A stretch of DNA of 64,000 bases from Microbispora amethystogenes. GTDB taxonomy: Bacteria; Actinomycetota; Actinomycetes; Streptosporangiales; Streptosporangiaceae. The DNA lies in NCBI RefSeq assembly GCF_016863015.1, contig NZ_BOOB01000018.1, positions 1 to 64,000 on the forward strand. The letters run 5' to 3'. The notes beneath the pieces were generated by a model, which saw only the letters and a program-made list of their open reading frames with translations, did no database searches and was not told the origin of the DNA. Both the position numbers and the translations under genes were made by a program. Of the stretch, positions 34,766 to 43,719 are shown piece by piece (the first letter of the stretch is position 1; every line of letters starts with the position of its first letter).

Positions 34766-35437
34766 GTGAAGGTCGCGGTGGATGGGGTCGCGGCTCCTGA
34801 CTGGCTGAGCCGGCTCGCCGCGAAGGCCGCGCACAGCCCTGTCCCCACCGCGCTGCGGCCGCCCGCGAACGGCGCCGGTCGCTCGGCGGCGGTCCTGCTG
34901 CTGTTCGGCGAGGGGCCGCAGGGCCCGGACATCCTGCTCATCCAGCGCAGTTCGAAGGGCAGGGTGCACGCCGGCCAGCCCGCGTTCCCCGGCGGCGGCG
35001 TCGATCCCGGCGACGGCGGCCCGGTCGGCGCGGCCCTGCGGGAGGCCGGGGAGGAGACCGGCCTCGACCCGGCCGGCGTCGAGGTCGTCGGCACCATGCC
35101 CGAGCTCTACATCTGGCACAGCGACAACCGGGTGACGCCGGTGCTCGGCTGGTGGCACACGCCGTGCGCCGTGCACGCTGCCTCTCCCGACGAGGTCGAG
35201 ACCGTCGAGCGGGTTCCGATCGCGGAGCTGGTGGACCCCGCCAACCGGCTGCGGCTGCGCCACCCGCGCGGAGTGGTCCCGTCCGTGGCGTTTCGCGTAC
35301 GCGGCCTGCTCGTGTGGGGCTTCACCGCCGGTGTGCTCGACGGCGTGCTGACCGCGGCGGGTTTCGAACGGCCATGGGACCGTTCACGGATCGAGGACCT
35401 GCCCCCCGAGGTCGTCGACCTGTCCGCGCGACGCTGA
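34766..35437 (+). CDS. NUDIX CoA pyrophosphatase-like protein (Rv3672c-like)
   Basis: 223 residues. The NUDIX box is intact: GQPAFPGGGVDPGDGG then AALREAGEETGLDPAGV. The FPGGGVDPGD and preceding RSSKGRVHAGQ match CoA diphosphatases of the NudL type. The GTG at 34766 has GGAGG about eight bases upstream. Its 3' end overlaps the reverse-strand HEAT-repeat gene by 54 bases. A TlpA/thioredoxin gene found between nth and this gene in mycobacteria is missing here. Confidence 0.8.
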   Translation: MKVAVDGVAAPDWLSRLAAKAAHSPVPTALRPPANGAGRSAAVLLLFGEGPQGPDILLIQRSSKGRVHAGQPAFPGGGVDPGDGGPVGAALREAGEETGLDPAGVEVVGTMPELYIWHSDNRVTPVLGWWHTPCAVHAASPDEVETVERVPIAELVDPANRLRLRHPRGVVPSVAFRVRGLLVWGFTAGVLDGVLTAAGFERPWDRSRIEDLPPEVVDLSARR

Positions 35438-36019
35438 GCTTCGCTTCGCGGGCGCGGTGTTCGGCGCCAGGCCGTTCAGGGACAGGCCGAGCGCGGCCCA
35501 GTCGGCGACGTCCTCGTCCGCGTCGGCCGCCAGGCGGCGCAGCGCCGCCAGTCCCGCGGCGTCGGGCGGGTCGCCCATGACGTGCGGAAGGGCGTAGGCC
35601 GCGCCGTACCTGACTGTGGGGTGCCCGTGCCCCGCGAGGTCGATCACGGACGGCAGCGCGCGCCCGTCGCGCAGGTGACCGAAGGCGATCAGCACGGAGT
35701 AGAGCACCCTCGGGTCGTCCTCGTCCGCCGCCAGCGCGCGGAGCACGGGCAGCGTGCGGTCCCTGAACGGATGGTCCCGGCCGAGCTCGCCGAGGATGTC
35801 GGCCCCCAGCACCCGCTCCGCCGGGTCCGCGCTCGCGCACAGCCGCCGGGAGACGGCGAAGGTCTCCGGGTCGCCGCGCGCCAGCAGCTTTGTGATCATC
35901 CGCCACCTGACCGGCCCGTCCGGGTCCGTGTCGGCAAGCGCGAGCCTGATCAGCTCGCGCGCGGGCTCCGCGCCGCCGTCGCGGTCCCCAGCCGCGGGCG
36001 GCCGTTCCGATACCCCCAT
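35384..36019 (-). CDS. HEAT-repeat protein
   Basis: 211 residues. Internal helical repeats such as LGADILGELGR, VLYSVLIAFGHLRDGRALPSVIDLAGHGHPTVRYGAAYALP and VADWAALGLSLNGL are typical of HEAT-type scaffolds. No enzyme motif is seen. A TATCGT box ends six bases before the ATG, with no Shine-Dalgarno, so it is probably leaderless. The last 54 bases overlap the NUDIX gene in antisense. It may be a protein-binding adaptor. Confidence 0.75.
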   Translation of the reverse strand: MGVSERPPAAGDRDGGAEPARELIRLALADTDPDGPVRWRMITKLLARGDPETFAVSRRLCASADPAERVLGADILGELGRDHPFRDRTLPVLRALAADEDDPRVLYSVLIAFGHLRDGRALPSVIDLAGHGHPTVRYGAAYALPHVMGDPPDAAGLAALRRLAADADEDVADWAALGLSLNGLAPNTAPAKRSSASRGQVDDLGGQVLDP

Positions 36020-36090
36020 GGCGTCACGATATCGATGAGACTCCAGGGACGCCCGCACGACGAAAGGCGTGGCTGGATACCGTGGTAGCT

Positions 36091-37275
36091 GTGAGCGGCG
36101 ATCTTCTGGATCTCATCCTGATCGGCCTGGTTGTGGCCTTCGCGGTGTCCGGCTATCGGCAGGGTTTCATCATCGGGGCATTCAGCTTCATCGGATTCGT
36201 CGGTGGCGCCGTTCTGGGGATGTTCATCGCACCGCCGCTGGCCGGGGCGATCGTGAGCGGCGACACCGAGCGGGCGCTGCTGGCGATCGTGATCGTCTTC
36301 CTGGCCGCGACCATCGGGCAGTTCGCGTCCTCGACCATCGGCGCCGTGGCCCGCAGCCACGTCACCTGGGAGCCCGCCCGGATGGTCGACGCGTTCGGCG
36401 GGTCGGTGGCGAGCGGGCTGTCGGTCCTGGTCATCGCCTGGCTCATCGGCTCGCTCATGGTCTCGATGAGCTTCGCGCTCATCAAGGAGCAGATCAACGG
36501 CTCCCTGGTGCTGCAGACCGTCGACGAGGCCATCCCGGACGGCGTACGGGCCCTGCAGAAGCCGTTCAGGGACTTCGTGGAGACCTCCGACTGGCCGCAG
36601 GTCATCACCTCCATCGGCGGCCAGAACGTGGCGCCGCCGGACCAGACCCTGATCAACGCCAGCCCCTCCCTGGTCCGCGCCCGCCGGGCGATCGTCAAGG
36701 TGCAGGGCACCGCGCCGAGTTGCCGCAAGCGCATCGAGGGGACGGGATTCGTCTACGCCCGGCAGCGGATCATGACCAACGCGCACGTCGTCGCCGGGGT
36801 CACCGAAGGGCTGCGGGTGACCGACTTCCGGGGTGACCAGCACGACGCCCGGGTGGTCCTGTACAACCCCGAGCGCGACATCGCGGTGCTGTTCGTCCCC
36901 GACCTCCAGATCGGCACACTGCGCTTCGACACGGTCGCCAGAAGGGGCGACAGCGCGATCATCGCCGGATATCCGAAGGACCAGGGCTTCACCCCGCTCG
37001 CCGCGCGGATCAGGGTCAAGCAGCGCGCTGAGATGTACGACATCTACAACAAGCGGAAGGTCGAGCGCGAGGTCTACGCCATCCGGGGCAAGGTGCAGCC
37101 GGGCAACTCGGGCGGGCCGCTGCTCAGCCCGGACGGCAAGGTGTTCGGCGTGATCTTCGCCGCCGCGACCGACACGCCGGAGACGGGCTTCGCCATGACG
37201 GCCGAGGAGGTCCTGCCCGACGCCCAGGACGGCACCCACGCTGTCGGCCCGGTGAGCACCGAGGGCTGCGACTGA
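36091..37275 (+). CDS. marP: MarP-type periplasmic serine protease (CvpA plus trypsin-like)
   Basis: 394 residues. Four hydrophobic helices in the first 130 residues (CvpA-like: LILIGLVVAFAVSGYRQGF, GAVLGMFIAPPLAGAI, LLAIVIVFLAATIGQF, SGLSVLVIAWLIGSLM) anchor a chymotrypsin-fold protease. Its triad is TNAHVV, Asp in NPERDIAV and Ser in PGNSGGPLL. Two Cys flank the catalytic domain, like the MarP disulfide. In M. tuberculosis MarP protects against acid and oxidative stress by processing cell-wall hydrolases. GTG 36091 is preferred, with a TACCGT box seven bases upstream; GTG 36082 is possible. Confidence 0.85.
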   Translation: MSGDLLDLILIGLVVAFAVSGYRQGFIIGAFSFIGFVGGAVLGMFIAPPLAGAIVSGDTERALLAIVIVFLAATIGQFASSTIGAVARSHVTWEPARMVDAFGGSVASGLSVLVIAWLIGSLMVSMSFALIKEQINGSLVLQTVDEAIPDGVRALQKPFRDFVETSDWPQVITSIGGQNVAPPDQTLINASPSLVRARRAIVKVQGTAPSCRKRIEGTGFVYARQRIMTNAHVVAGVTEGLRVTDFRGDQHDARVVLYNPERDIAVLFVPDLQIGTLRFDTVARRGDSAIIAGYPKDQGFTPLAARIRVKQRAEMYDIYNKRKVEREVYAIRGKVQPGNSGGPLLSPDGKVFGVIFAAATDTPETGFAMTAEEVLPDAQDGTHAVGPVSTEGCD

Positions 37276-37337
37276 GCCCACCCCCCGCCGCGTTCGCCAC
37301 CCCCGCCCTGCTCAGCACCTCCCGCGTCCGAGACCCC

Positions 37338-37401
37338 GCCGCGCTCACCGCCCGCCGCGCTCACCGCCCGCCGCGCTCACCGCCCGCCGCGCTCACCGCC
37401 C
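37338..37401. repeat. Four 16-bp tandem repeats
   Basis: The unit GCCGCGCTCACCGCCC is repeated exactly four times with a partial fifth copy, after the marP stop. No protein is encoded and there are no spacers, so it is not CRISPR. It probably varies in copy number between strains. Confidence 0.85.
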
Positions 37402-37501
37402 GCCGCGAGAGGCCGTCCATGGACGGAGGCGGGCCGTCGTTTGACGCCGCGCGGGAAGGGCCGGCCGTGTCAGGCGCGCAGGGGCAGGGCGAGCCGGGCT
37501 T

Positions 37502-37987
37502 TCAGGACGCTGCCGGGGTCAGGAGGGCGCGGACGGCGGAGATGGCGGTGCCGGCATCGGCGTCTCCCTCGTCGATCGCGGTCGTGATCGCGTCGGCCTG
37601 TACGGCGAGCGCCCGCAGGTCCAGGCCGAAGGGCCGGGTCGACCCGTACGCGCCGAGACGGGCGGAGCCACGGGTCAGCAGGGCGGCGGCGCCGGAGAGG
37701 TTGCCGCGCTGGAGGTGCGTGAGACCGACGCAGATCTGGGCCAGCCCCTGCCACAGTTCGCGTTCCTCGTCGGGGCCGGTCTTCCAGCGGGCCTCCAGCA
37801 CCTCGTGCGCGTGGAACGGGCGTCCGTCGGCGAGCAGGCTCCGGGCCTGCTCCAGCGCCTCCTCCGGGCCGGGGGCGTAGTCGTCGGGCACGCGGGGGAC
37901 CCCTTCGGCCCCCCGGGGCAGTGGCCTGCCGTACTCGTCACGAGGGCGTGCGTTGCGGGGGCGTCCCGCTTCGTCACGGTCACGCAT
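37502..37987 (-). CDS. DUF309-family protein
   Basis: 161 residues. The DUF309 core is visible: GRPFHAHEVLEARWKTGPDEERELWQGLAQICVGLTHLQRGN. The HAHEVLE stretch with its two His and Glu resembles a metal site. Function is unknown. The N-terminal part is polar and repetitive (RDRDEAGRPRNARPRDEYGRP). AGGAGA lies before the ATG. Confidence 0.75.
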   Translation of the reverse strand: MRDRDEAGRPRNARPRDEYGRPLPRGAEGVPRVPDDYAPGPEEALEQARSLLADGRPFHAHEVLEARWKTGPDEERELWQGLAQICVGLTHLQRGNLSGAAALLTRGSARLGAYGSTRPFGLDLRALAVQADAITTAIDEGDADAGTAISAVRALLTPAAS

Positions 37988-38185
37988 GGTCTCTCCTAGG
38001 GCGCGTGGGCGGTTCACGGCGACCGAAGGACCAGCGACCTTCCCGGCGAACGTGAGAGATCAACCAGGAAGTTGGGCCACTTCAGGGCACATTTCTACTA
38101 TCTTCTTCAAGATCACGGGTAGGGTTCCCGGCCCTTGGCCGCGGGTGGCGCGCACGCACGGCGGGGACGGGATCAACGGTCGGGC

Positions 38186-39106
38186 TCAGCGGTCGGGCTC
38201 GGGGTCGGCGAGCCAGGAGATCAGCTCGGTGTTGAACTGGCCGGGGCGTTCCTCGTGGGGGAAGTGCCCGGCGCCCTCGATCAGCCGCCACCGGTACGGC
38301 GCGGCGACGAACCGGCCGGAGCCCTGGGCGGTCCGCGGCAGGACGCAGGGGTCGAGCGCGCCGTGCATCTGCAGCGTCGGGGCCTCGATCTCGGTGCGCA
38401 TCTGGCGGGCGTAGCGGAAGCCGTCCGGGCGGATCTGCGAACGGGCGAACCAGCGGTAGTACTCGAGGGCGCAGTGCGACACGGTCGGGATCCGCATCGC
38501 GTCGCGGTACACGCGGGTGGCCCCGTCGCCCGGCCACTGCGGCCCGGCCCACCTGTCGATGAGCCGTCCCACGGCGGCGCCGCTCCGCCGGGTGAGCTTC
38601 CGCTCGGGGAGGAAGGGAAGCTGGAATCCCAGACCGTAACGGCTGGCCCTGAGCTGCCCGAGCGGGTCGGTGAAGAGGGCGGCGCGCATGCGCAGTGGGT
38701 GCGGCGCCGACACGGGGACCAGCCGTCGCACCACCTTGGGATCGAGGACGCTCATCGTCCAGCCGAGGAGACCGCCCCAGTCGTGACCCACCACGATCGC
38801 GCTCGTCTCGCCGAGCGCCCGCACCAGGCCGGCCGCGTCCACGGCCAGCGTGGGCAGGTCGTAGCCGCGTGGCGGCTTGTCGCTGCCGCCGTAGCCGCGC
38901 AGGTCGACGGCGACGGCACGGTAGCCGGCCTCGGCCAGCGCCGGAAGCTGGTGCCGCCAGGTCCACCAGAACTGCGGGAACCCGTGCAGCAGCAGGACCA
39001 GCGGCCCGTCTCCGGCCTCCGCCACGTGGAACCGGACGCCGCCCGCGTAGACGGCCCGGTGCGTCCAGGGGCCGTCGGCCTCGATAAGTGACTCGTCAGG
39101 GGACAT
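38186..39106 (-). CDS. Epoxide hydrolase-like alpha/beta hydrolase (EphE position)
   Basis: 306 residues: HGFPQFWWTWRHQL oxyanion loop, nucleophile elbow VVGHDWGGLLGW with Asp, the cap region with Tyr, acid loop and late His in GAGHFPHEERP. Asp nucleophiles and the cap fit epoxide hydrolases or dehalogenases. The position next to marP matches Rv3670 (ephE). The start overlaps the end of the holin-like gene by 11 bases, so the two are coupled. Confidence 0.85.
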   Translation of the reverse strand: MSPDESLIEADGPWTHRAVYAGGVRFHVAEAGDGPLVLLLHGFPQFWWTWRHQLPALAEAGYRAVAVDLRGYGGSDKPPRGYDLPTLAVDAAGLVRALGETSAIVVGHDWGGLLGWTMSVLDPKVVRRLVPVSAPHPLRMRAALFTDPLGQLRASRYGLGFQLPFLPERKLTRRSGAAVGRLIDRWAGPQWPGDGATRVYRDAMRIPTVSHCALEYYRWFARSQIRPDGFRYARQMRTEIEAPTLQMHGALDPCVLPRTAQGSGRFVAAPYRWRLIEGAGHFPHEERPGQFNTELISWLADPEPDR

Positions 39107-39596
39107 CGCGGATGGACTCCCGGTGGGCGCCGACCTGCCCGGCCGTCGGGCCGGTGTAGGGCGGCGGCGCGGGAGCCTCGCCCGCCATGGCGGGGACGCC
39201 GGCCGTCTCCGGCAGCGGTTCCTCCGCCTCCTCGGGGCCCGAGAGGCCACGCAGGCTGCGCATGGTGCGCTTCATCCCGGTCAGCCCCTTGAGCCGGCGA
39301 TAGCCGACGAAGACCAGCAGCCCGGCCACGAGGAGGTAGAACACGGTGACGATGGTGAACGCGAGCCACGTGGCCAGGCCGAGCGCCACGAGGCCGTAGG
39401 CGATCGCGAACGAGGCCAGGATCAGGCACAGGTGCCCCATGAAGGCCGCGGCGCCGAACATCCCGGCGGCCATCCCGACCCGCTTCGCGTCGAACTTGAG
39501 CTCGGCCTTCGCCAGCTCGATCTCCGACCGTACGAGGGTCGAGATGTGATGGCTCGCCTGGGCGACCAGCGCGCCGAGCGATTCGTCCTCGGGCAT
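39096..39596 (-). CDS. Phage-holin-like membrane protein (Rv3669-like)
   Basis: 166 residues. An amphipathic N-terminus (LVAQASHHISTLVRSEIELAKAEL) is followed by two membrane helices (MFGAAAFMGHLCLILASFAIAYGLVAL and LAFTIVTVFYLLVAGLLVFVGY) and a proline-rich cytoplasmic tail. This is the actinobacterial Holin-X-like family; a lysis role is unproven and the name is only from fold. AGGAGA precedes ATG 39596. It precedes the ephE-like gene with an 11-base overlap. Confidence 0.75.
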   Translation of the reverse strand: MPEDESLGALVAQASHHISTLVRSEIELAKAELKFDAKRVGMAAGMFGAAAFMGHLCLILASFAIAYGLVALGLATWLAFTIVTVFYLLVAGLLVFVGYRRLKGLTGMKRTMRSLRGLSGPEEAEEPLPETAGVPAMAGEAPAPPPYTGPTAGQVGAHRESIRDVP

Positions 39597-39670
39597 CAGC
39601 GATCTCCTATCTGCGACTATCAAACATCATCTCGTGTCCGTCCGCGCACGCGAACAGGAAGACCCTCACC

Positions 39671-39679
39671 TGTGGACAA
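39671..39679 (-). promoter_or_regulatory. Perfect DnaA box
   Basis: TGTGGACAA here is an exact reverse-strand copy of the actinobacterial DnaA box TTGTCCACA. It lies between acs and the holin-like gene. A single box has doubtful function; see the clusters at 43693 and 47826. Confidence 0.4.
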
Positions 39680-39811
39680 CCTCGACCCGCCGGGCGGCAT
39701 GCGGGGACCTGCCCACAGGGGACGGGATTATGACGCCGGAGGCGATCCGGCTCTCCCCGTCATGGCGAGGCACCGCCGGGCCGAGAGAAAGCCGGGCCTG
39801 AGCCGGAACGG

Positions 39812-39844
39812 GGAAGGCGTGGACGCGTCTCGTCCACGCCTTCC
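39812..39844 (-). terminator. Terminator of acsA
   Basis: A perfect 14-bp stem (GGAAGGCGTGGACG at 39812-39825, complement 39831-39844, five-base loop) lies 21 bases past the acsA stop. There is no T-run. Confidence 0.7.
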
Positions 39845-39865
39845 GACCGCCCGCGGTCTGGTAGA

Positions 39866-41842
39866 TCAGTCGTCGCTCTTGGCGCTGGGCAGCTTCTCGG
39901 CGATGAGGTTCATCACGGAACTGTCGGTGAGCGTGGTGACGTCGCCGAGCGACCGGTTCTCGGCGACGTCGCGCAGCAGGCGGCGCATGATCTTGCCCGA
40001 GCGGGTCTTCGGCAGTTCGGGCACCACCAGGATCTGCCGCGGCTTGGCGATCGGGCCGAGCGTCTTCGCCACGTGGGCGCGCAGTTCGGCGGCGATGTCC
40101 TCGCTCTCCTCCGCGCCGCCGCGCAGGATGACGAAGGACACGATGGCCTGGCCGGTCACCGGGTCGGTGGCGCCGACCACGGCCGCCTCGGCCACCTTCG
40201 GGTGGCTGACGAGCGCGCTCTCGACCTCCGTCGTGGAGATGTTGTGCCCGGAGACGAGCATGACGTCGTCCACCCGGCCGAGCAGCCACAGGTCGCCGTC
40301 CTCGTCGCGCTTGGCGCCGTCGCCGGGGAAGTACATCCCCTCGAACCGCGACCAGTAGGTGTCGATGTAGCGCTGGTCGTCGCCCCAGATCGTCCGGAGC
40401 ATGGCCGGCCAGGGCTCGCGGACCACGAGGAAGCCCCCGCCGCCGTTCGGCACCGACTCGCCCTGGTCGTCGACGACGTCGGCCACGACGCCGGGCAGCG
40501 GGCGCATGGCCGCGCCGGGCTTGGCGGCCGTGACGCCCGGCAGCGGGCTGATCATGATGCCGCCCGTCTCGGTCTGCCACCACGTGTCCACGACCGGGCA
40601 GCGGTTCGCGCCGATGTGCTCGCGATACCAGACGTACGCCTCGGGGTTGATGGGCTCGCCGACCGAGCCGAGCACGCGCAAGGACGACATGTCGTACTTC
40701 GCGGGGATGTCGTCGCCCCACTTCATGAACGTACGGATCGCCGTGGGGGCGGTGTAGAGGATCGTGACCTGGTACTTCTGCACGACCTCCCAGAAGCGGC
40801 CCCGGTGCGGGGTGTCCGGGGTGCCCTCGTAGATCACGCTGGTCGCGCCGTTGGCGAGCGGGCCGTACACGATGTAGGAGTGCCCGGTGACCCAGCCGAT
40901 GTCGGCCGTGCACCAGTAGACGTCGGTCTCCGGCTTGAGGTCGAAGACGGCGTGGTGGGTCCAGGCGACCTGGGTGAGGTAGCCGCCGGTGGTGTGCAGG
41001 ATGCCCTTGGGCTTACCGGTCGTGCCGCTGGTGTAGAGGATGTAGAGCGGGTCCTCGGCGTCGTGCGGCACCGGCTCGTGCTCGGCGGGCTGACGGTCGA
41101 CGAGGTCGTGCCACCAGACGTCGCGCTCGTTCACAGCGACGTCCTGCCCGGTCCTGCGTACGACGAGCACGTGCTCGATGCCGGGGCAGTCGGCGACCGC
41201 CTCGTCCACGGTCGGCTTGAGCGCGCTGGGGGCGCCGCGGCGGTATCCGCCGTCGGCGGTGATCACGAGCTTGGCGTCGGCGTCGTCGATGCGGCTCTTC
41301 AGGGCCGAGGCGGAGAAGCCGCCGAAGACCACCGAGTGGATCGCCCCGATCCGGGCGCAGGCCAGCAGCGCGATCGGCAGCTCGGGGATCATCGGCATGT
41401 ACACGGCGACCCGGTCGCCCTTGCGCACGCCCAGCTCCTCCAGCGCGTTGGCCGCCTTCGCGACCTCCCTCTGCAGGTCGGCGTAGGTGATCGTGCGGGT
41501 GTCGCCCTCCGGCTCGCCCTCCCAGTGGTAGGCGACCTTGTCGCCCCGGCCGGCCTCGACGTGACGGTCGACGCAGTTGTAGGCGACGTTCAGTTTGCCG
41601 CCGACGAACCACTTGGAGAAGGGCGGCTTCCACTCCAGCGTGGTGTCCCAGCGCTCCGCCCACGTGAGGCGCTCGGCGGCGCGTTCCCAGAAGGCGAGCC
41701 GGTCCTGGGCGGCCTCCTCGTAGGCGTCCGCCGTGACGTTGGCGGCCGACGCCAGGTCCGCGGGAGGCTCGAACCGGCGCGTCTCACTCAGCAGGTTCGA
41801 CAGCGTCTCCTGGGTTTCCTGACCAGGGGTCTCGGTGGCCAC
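39866..41842 (-). CDS. acsA: Acetyl-CoA synthetase
   Basis: 658 residues of the AMP-forming acetate-CoA ligase family. Signatures include [50 protein letters not shown] and the C-terminal [11 protein letters not shown], whose Lys is the site usually acetylated to switch the enzyme off. GTG 41842 is chosen because AAGGAG lies six bases before it; the upstream GTG at 41857 itself sits beside that site. It makes acetyl-CoA from acetate, ATP and CoA. It is the Rv3667 counterpart in the conserved block. Confidence 0.92.
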   Translation of the reverse strand: MATETPGQETQETLSNLLSETRRFEPPADLASAANVTADAYEEAAQDRLAFWERAAERLTWAERWDTTLEWKPPFSKWFVGGKLNVAYNCVDRHVEAGRGDKVAYHWEGEPEGDTRTITYADLQREVAKAANALEELGVRKGDRVAVYMPMIPELPIALLACARIGAIHSVVFGGFSASALKSRIDDADAKLVITADGGYRRGAPSALKPTVDEAVADCPGIEHVLVVRRTGQDVAVNERDVWWHDLVDRQPAEHEPVPHDAEDPLYILYTSGTTGKPKGILHTTGGYLTQVAWTHHAVFDLKPETDVYWCTADIGWVTGHSYIVYGPLANGATSVIYEGTPDTPHRGRFWEVVQKYQVTILYTAPTAIRTFMKWGDDIPAKYDMSSLRVLGSVGEPINPEAYVWYREHIGANRCPVVDTWWQTETGGIMISPLPGVTAAKPGAAMRPLPGVVADVVDDQGESVPNGGGGFLVVREPWPAMLRTIWGDDQRYIDTYWSRFEGMYFPGDGAKRDEDGDLWLLGRVDDVMLVSGHNISTTEVESALVSHPKVAEAAVVGATDPVTGQAIVSFVILRGGAEESEDIAAELRAHVAKTLGPIAKPRQILVVPELPKTRSGKIMRRLLRDVAENRSLGDVTTLTDSSVMNLIAEKLPSAKSDD

Positions 41843-42115
41843 TCCGTACTCCTTCACAGCGTCTTCGGGTTGTCTCTCGTTCGGCCGCCTCGGCCAAGCT
41901 GGGGTATGTCGTGTCCCACTTCACCAGGCGAGCGGCGTCAAGTACAAGTAATCCGGGCAGGCACGCCGTAGCTCCGCGTTGTCCGTGGTAACAGGGCTAT
42001 GACCGGCAAACGTAGTGACGGGTGGGAAGCCCGCCGAGATCGCGTACGTGCCCCTGCGGTGAACGGGCGCACCTCCTCGGCGAACGACGTTGACCGGCCG
42101 GTATGGTCGAGGGCT

Positions 42116-42892
42116 GTGAGCGATCCCCTGGCCGTCGTCGCCGGGCTGCCCGGCGTGCCCGAGGCCGTACAGGAGGCCCGGGAGGCCGTCGACCGGCTCT
42201 ACCGGCACCGGGTGCTGCGGCGGCGCGGTCCCGAGGTCACGGCCGAGTCGGCGCTGCGCGGGGCGCGTGCCTCCGCCGCGCTCGAAGGCGTCGACGTGCC
42301 TCTCGAACCGCTGCGCATGGGCGAGGTGGCCGACCCGGTGGCGCAGGGCGCGCTGCGCGCGTCGGCCGAGCTCGGACGGCTGACTCCCACGTGGCGGTCG
42401 GCTCCGCGTCAGGTCCTCGCCCGGCTGCACACGCTGGCGGCCGCGGGCCTCACGGCCGACCCCGGCAGGCCGCGTACGGTTCCCACGACCGCCGATCCGC
42501 TCGGTCTCGGCCCGGCCCCGGGCCCGGAGGAGACCGCGGCCCGCATGTCGGCGCTGGCCGGGCTGGTGACCGGCTCGTCCGCGGTGCCCGCGCTCGTGCT
42601 CGCCGCGATCGTGCACGCCGAACTGGTGGTGCTGCGGCCCTTCGGCGTCGCCGACGGCCTGGTCGCCCGTGCCGCCGAACGGCTCACTCTCGTCGGCCTC
42701 GGCCTCGATCCCAAGTCGCTCGCCGCCGTCGAGGTGGGGCACGCCGATCTGGGCGACGCGTACGCCGAGGGCCTGAGGTCGTACCAGAAGGGGACGGGCG
42801 AGGGCGTCGGCGCCTGGATCCGGCACTGCGCCACGGCCGTCGTGCTCGGGGCGCGTGAGACGACGGCGATCTGCGAGGCCATGTCCCGCTGA
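42116..42892 (+). CDS. Degenerate Fic/DOC-like protein (annotated as oxidoreductase in relatives)
   Basis: 258 residues, mostly helical. The region VLRPFGVADGLVARAAERL stands where Fic proteins have HPFx(D/E)GNGRxxR, but the His and Asn are lost (Arg, Ala), so AMP-transfer activity is unlikely. An upstream N-terminal TAESALRGARASAALEGVDVPLEPL looks like the Fic regulatory segment. Its neighbours match the Streptomyces gene beside the ssd locus. A TATGGT box ends eight bases before the GTG, without Shine-Dalgarno, so it may be leaderless. Function is unknown. Confidence 0.6.
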   Translation: MSDPLAVVAGLPGVPEAVQEAREAVDRLYRHRVLRRRGPEVTAESALRGARASAALEGVDVPLEPLRMGEVADPVAQGALRASAELGRLTPTWRSAPRQVLARLHTLAAAGLTADPGRPRTVPTTADPLGLGPAPGPEETAARMSALAGLVTGSSAVPALVLAAIVHAELVVLRPFGVADGLVARAAERLTLVGLGLDPKSLAAVEVGHADLGDAYAEGLRSYQKGTGEGVGAWIRHCATAVVLGARETTAICEAMSR

Positions 42893-43360
42893 GCGACCCC
42901 TGTTCGGGGGCGTGCGGCATATCCCATATTGCGGGGCTGCTGCGGGGTGTCTGTTCCGGGGCTGTTCCGGGGTGTTCGGCACGCCCGAAAAGCGGACGGC
43001 GTCCCTGGTGTGGAACGCCGTCGCCGGTACACGTCACCGGGCTACCAAGCGTGCACCTCATATTTGTCGGAGCGGGTCAAGCCCGTCTCGACACGCCTCC
43101 CGCGGCTGGTCGCGCGTGGGTACCCGATGCGGTACGCGGACCCTCAGGTCCGTAATCCCTTTTTACGTCCGAATCCTGGATATGGAAAGCCCCGAGCGCG
43201 GAAGCTTTACCCGAGTCGGCGCGGCATTTATGGCGCTTCATCCTTCTTTAAGCACATTTGGCCTGATTGTGGCTGGTGTGAACCATGGGACGTAGCAGCG
43301 CAGGTGGTGCGATGTGCCCCCTGTCCACCCGTTGCGACCGCGTGCATCCACATGTAACAC
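42893..43360. other. Start of the 900-nt gap between the Fic-like gene and ssd
   Basis: No protein gene is credible here. Base composition is locally AT-rich (TTTAAG, TTTTTACG and similar). It contains a reverse-strand terminator at 42985-43022 and the -35/-10 pair TTGCGA-17-TAACAC at 43332-43360 for the forward RNA below. In M. tuberculosis and Streptomyces the same place holds the 6S-like sRNA. Confidence 0.6.
42985..43022 (-). terminator. Reverse-strand terminator inside the non-coding gap
   Basis: GACGGCGT (42995-43002) and ACGCCGTC (43015-43022) form an 8-bp stem. On the reverse strand it is followed by CGCTTTTC, four T's at 42988-42991. Both flanking genes are forward, so this element could only serve an RNA made from the reverse strand in this gap. 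Confidence 0.45.
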
Positions 43361-43593
43361 TGACTCGGAGAAAAAATTTTACTCAAATCGGTGGTGGGCT
43401 CGACCTGCCTGTCCCGATCGGGCAGCATACGGTGCGTCTCTCCCCAGAGACGGCATGTGTCACGGAGTGGTGGACCTCTTGCCACGCCACGGCTTCGTGT
43501 TTAAAGCTTTTGGAATAACGGCCCGGCTCTACCCCCCCAGAGCCGGACCCACGGCGACCCCCGCTATCCCCCCCGGCGGGGGTCGCCCTTTTT
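43361..43593 (+). ncRNA. Candidate 6S-like small RNA (Ms1/MTS2823/scr3559 position)
   Basis: Promoter: TTGCGA (43332-43337), 17-base spacer, TAACAC (43355-43360). The predicted transcript runs to the terminator at 43593, about 225 nt. It contains hairpins CGTCTC/GAGACG at 43435-43452, a bulged stem around CCCGATCGGG, and CCGGCTCT/AGAGCCGG at 43523-43546. Location between a Fic-like gene and ssd matches the actinobacterial 6S-like RNA, which binds RNA polymerase. In Mtb that RNA is divergent from ssd, so the real one may be on the other strand. Confidence is split accordingly. Confidence 0.4.
43553..43593 (+). terminator. Strong terminator before ssd
   Basis: A perfect 12-bp stem (GGCGACCCCCGC at 43553-43564, complement 43576-43587) is followed by CTTTTT. 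It closes the forward transcript upstream of ssd. Confidence 0.75.
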
Positions 43594-43692
43594 CTCCGAT
43601 CTTCTCGACCGTCTCCGAGCCTCCCCGGCCGGTCTCGGGGGCACTCTCCAGGCGCTCTCCGAGGGGGTGCCGAGTGGCGACGAGTCCCGGTT

Positions 43693-43719
43693 TCGTCCAC
43701 AGGACGGGCGCCGTCCACA
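43693..43719 (+). promoter_or_regulatory. Two DnaA-like boxes upstream of ssd
   Basis: TCGTCCACA (43693-43701, 8/9 of TTGTCCACA) and CCGTCCACA (43711-43719, 7/9) lie about 75-100 bases before the ssd start. Together with the five boxes between tadC and the pilin gene, they suggest DnaA contact in this locus. Confidence 0.35.

Noticed and set aside
37338-37401. Possible CRISPR array
   Set aside because: Units are 16 bp with no spacers and no cas genes. It is a plain tandem repeat.
43070-43085. TTGACC (reverse strand) as promoter of the ncRNA
   Set aside because: The nearest -10-like hexamer (TATGAG) is only 12 bases away, too close for a sigma-70-type promoter.
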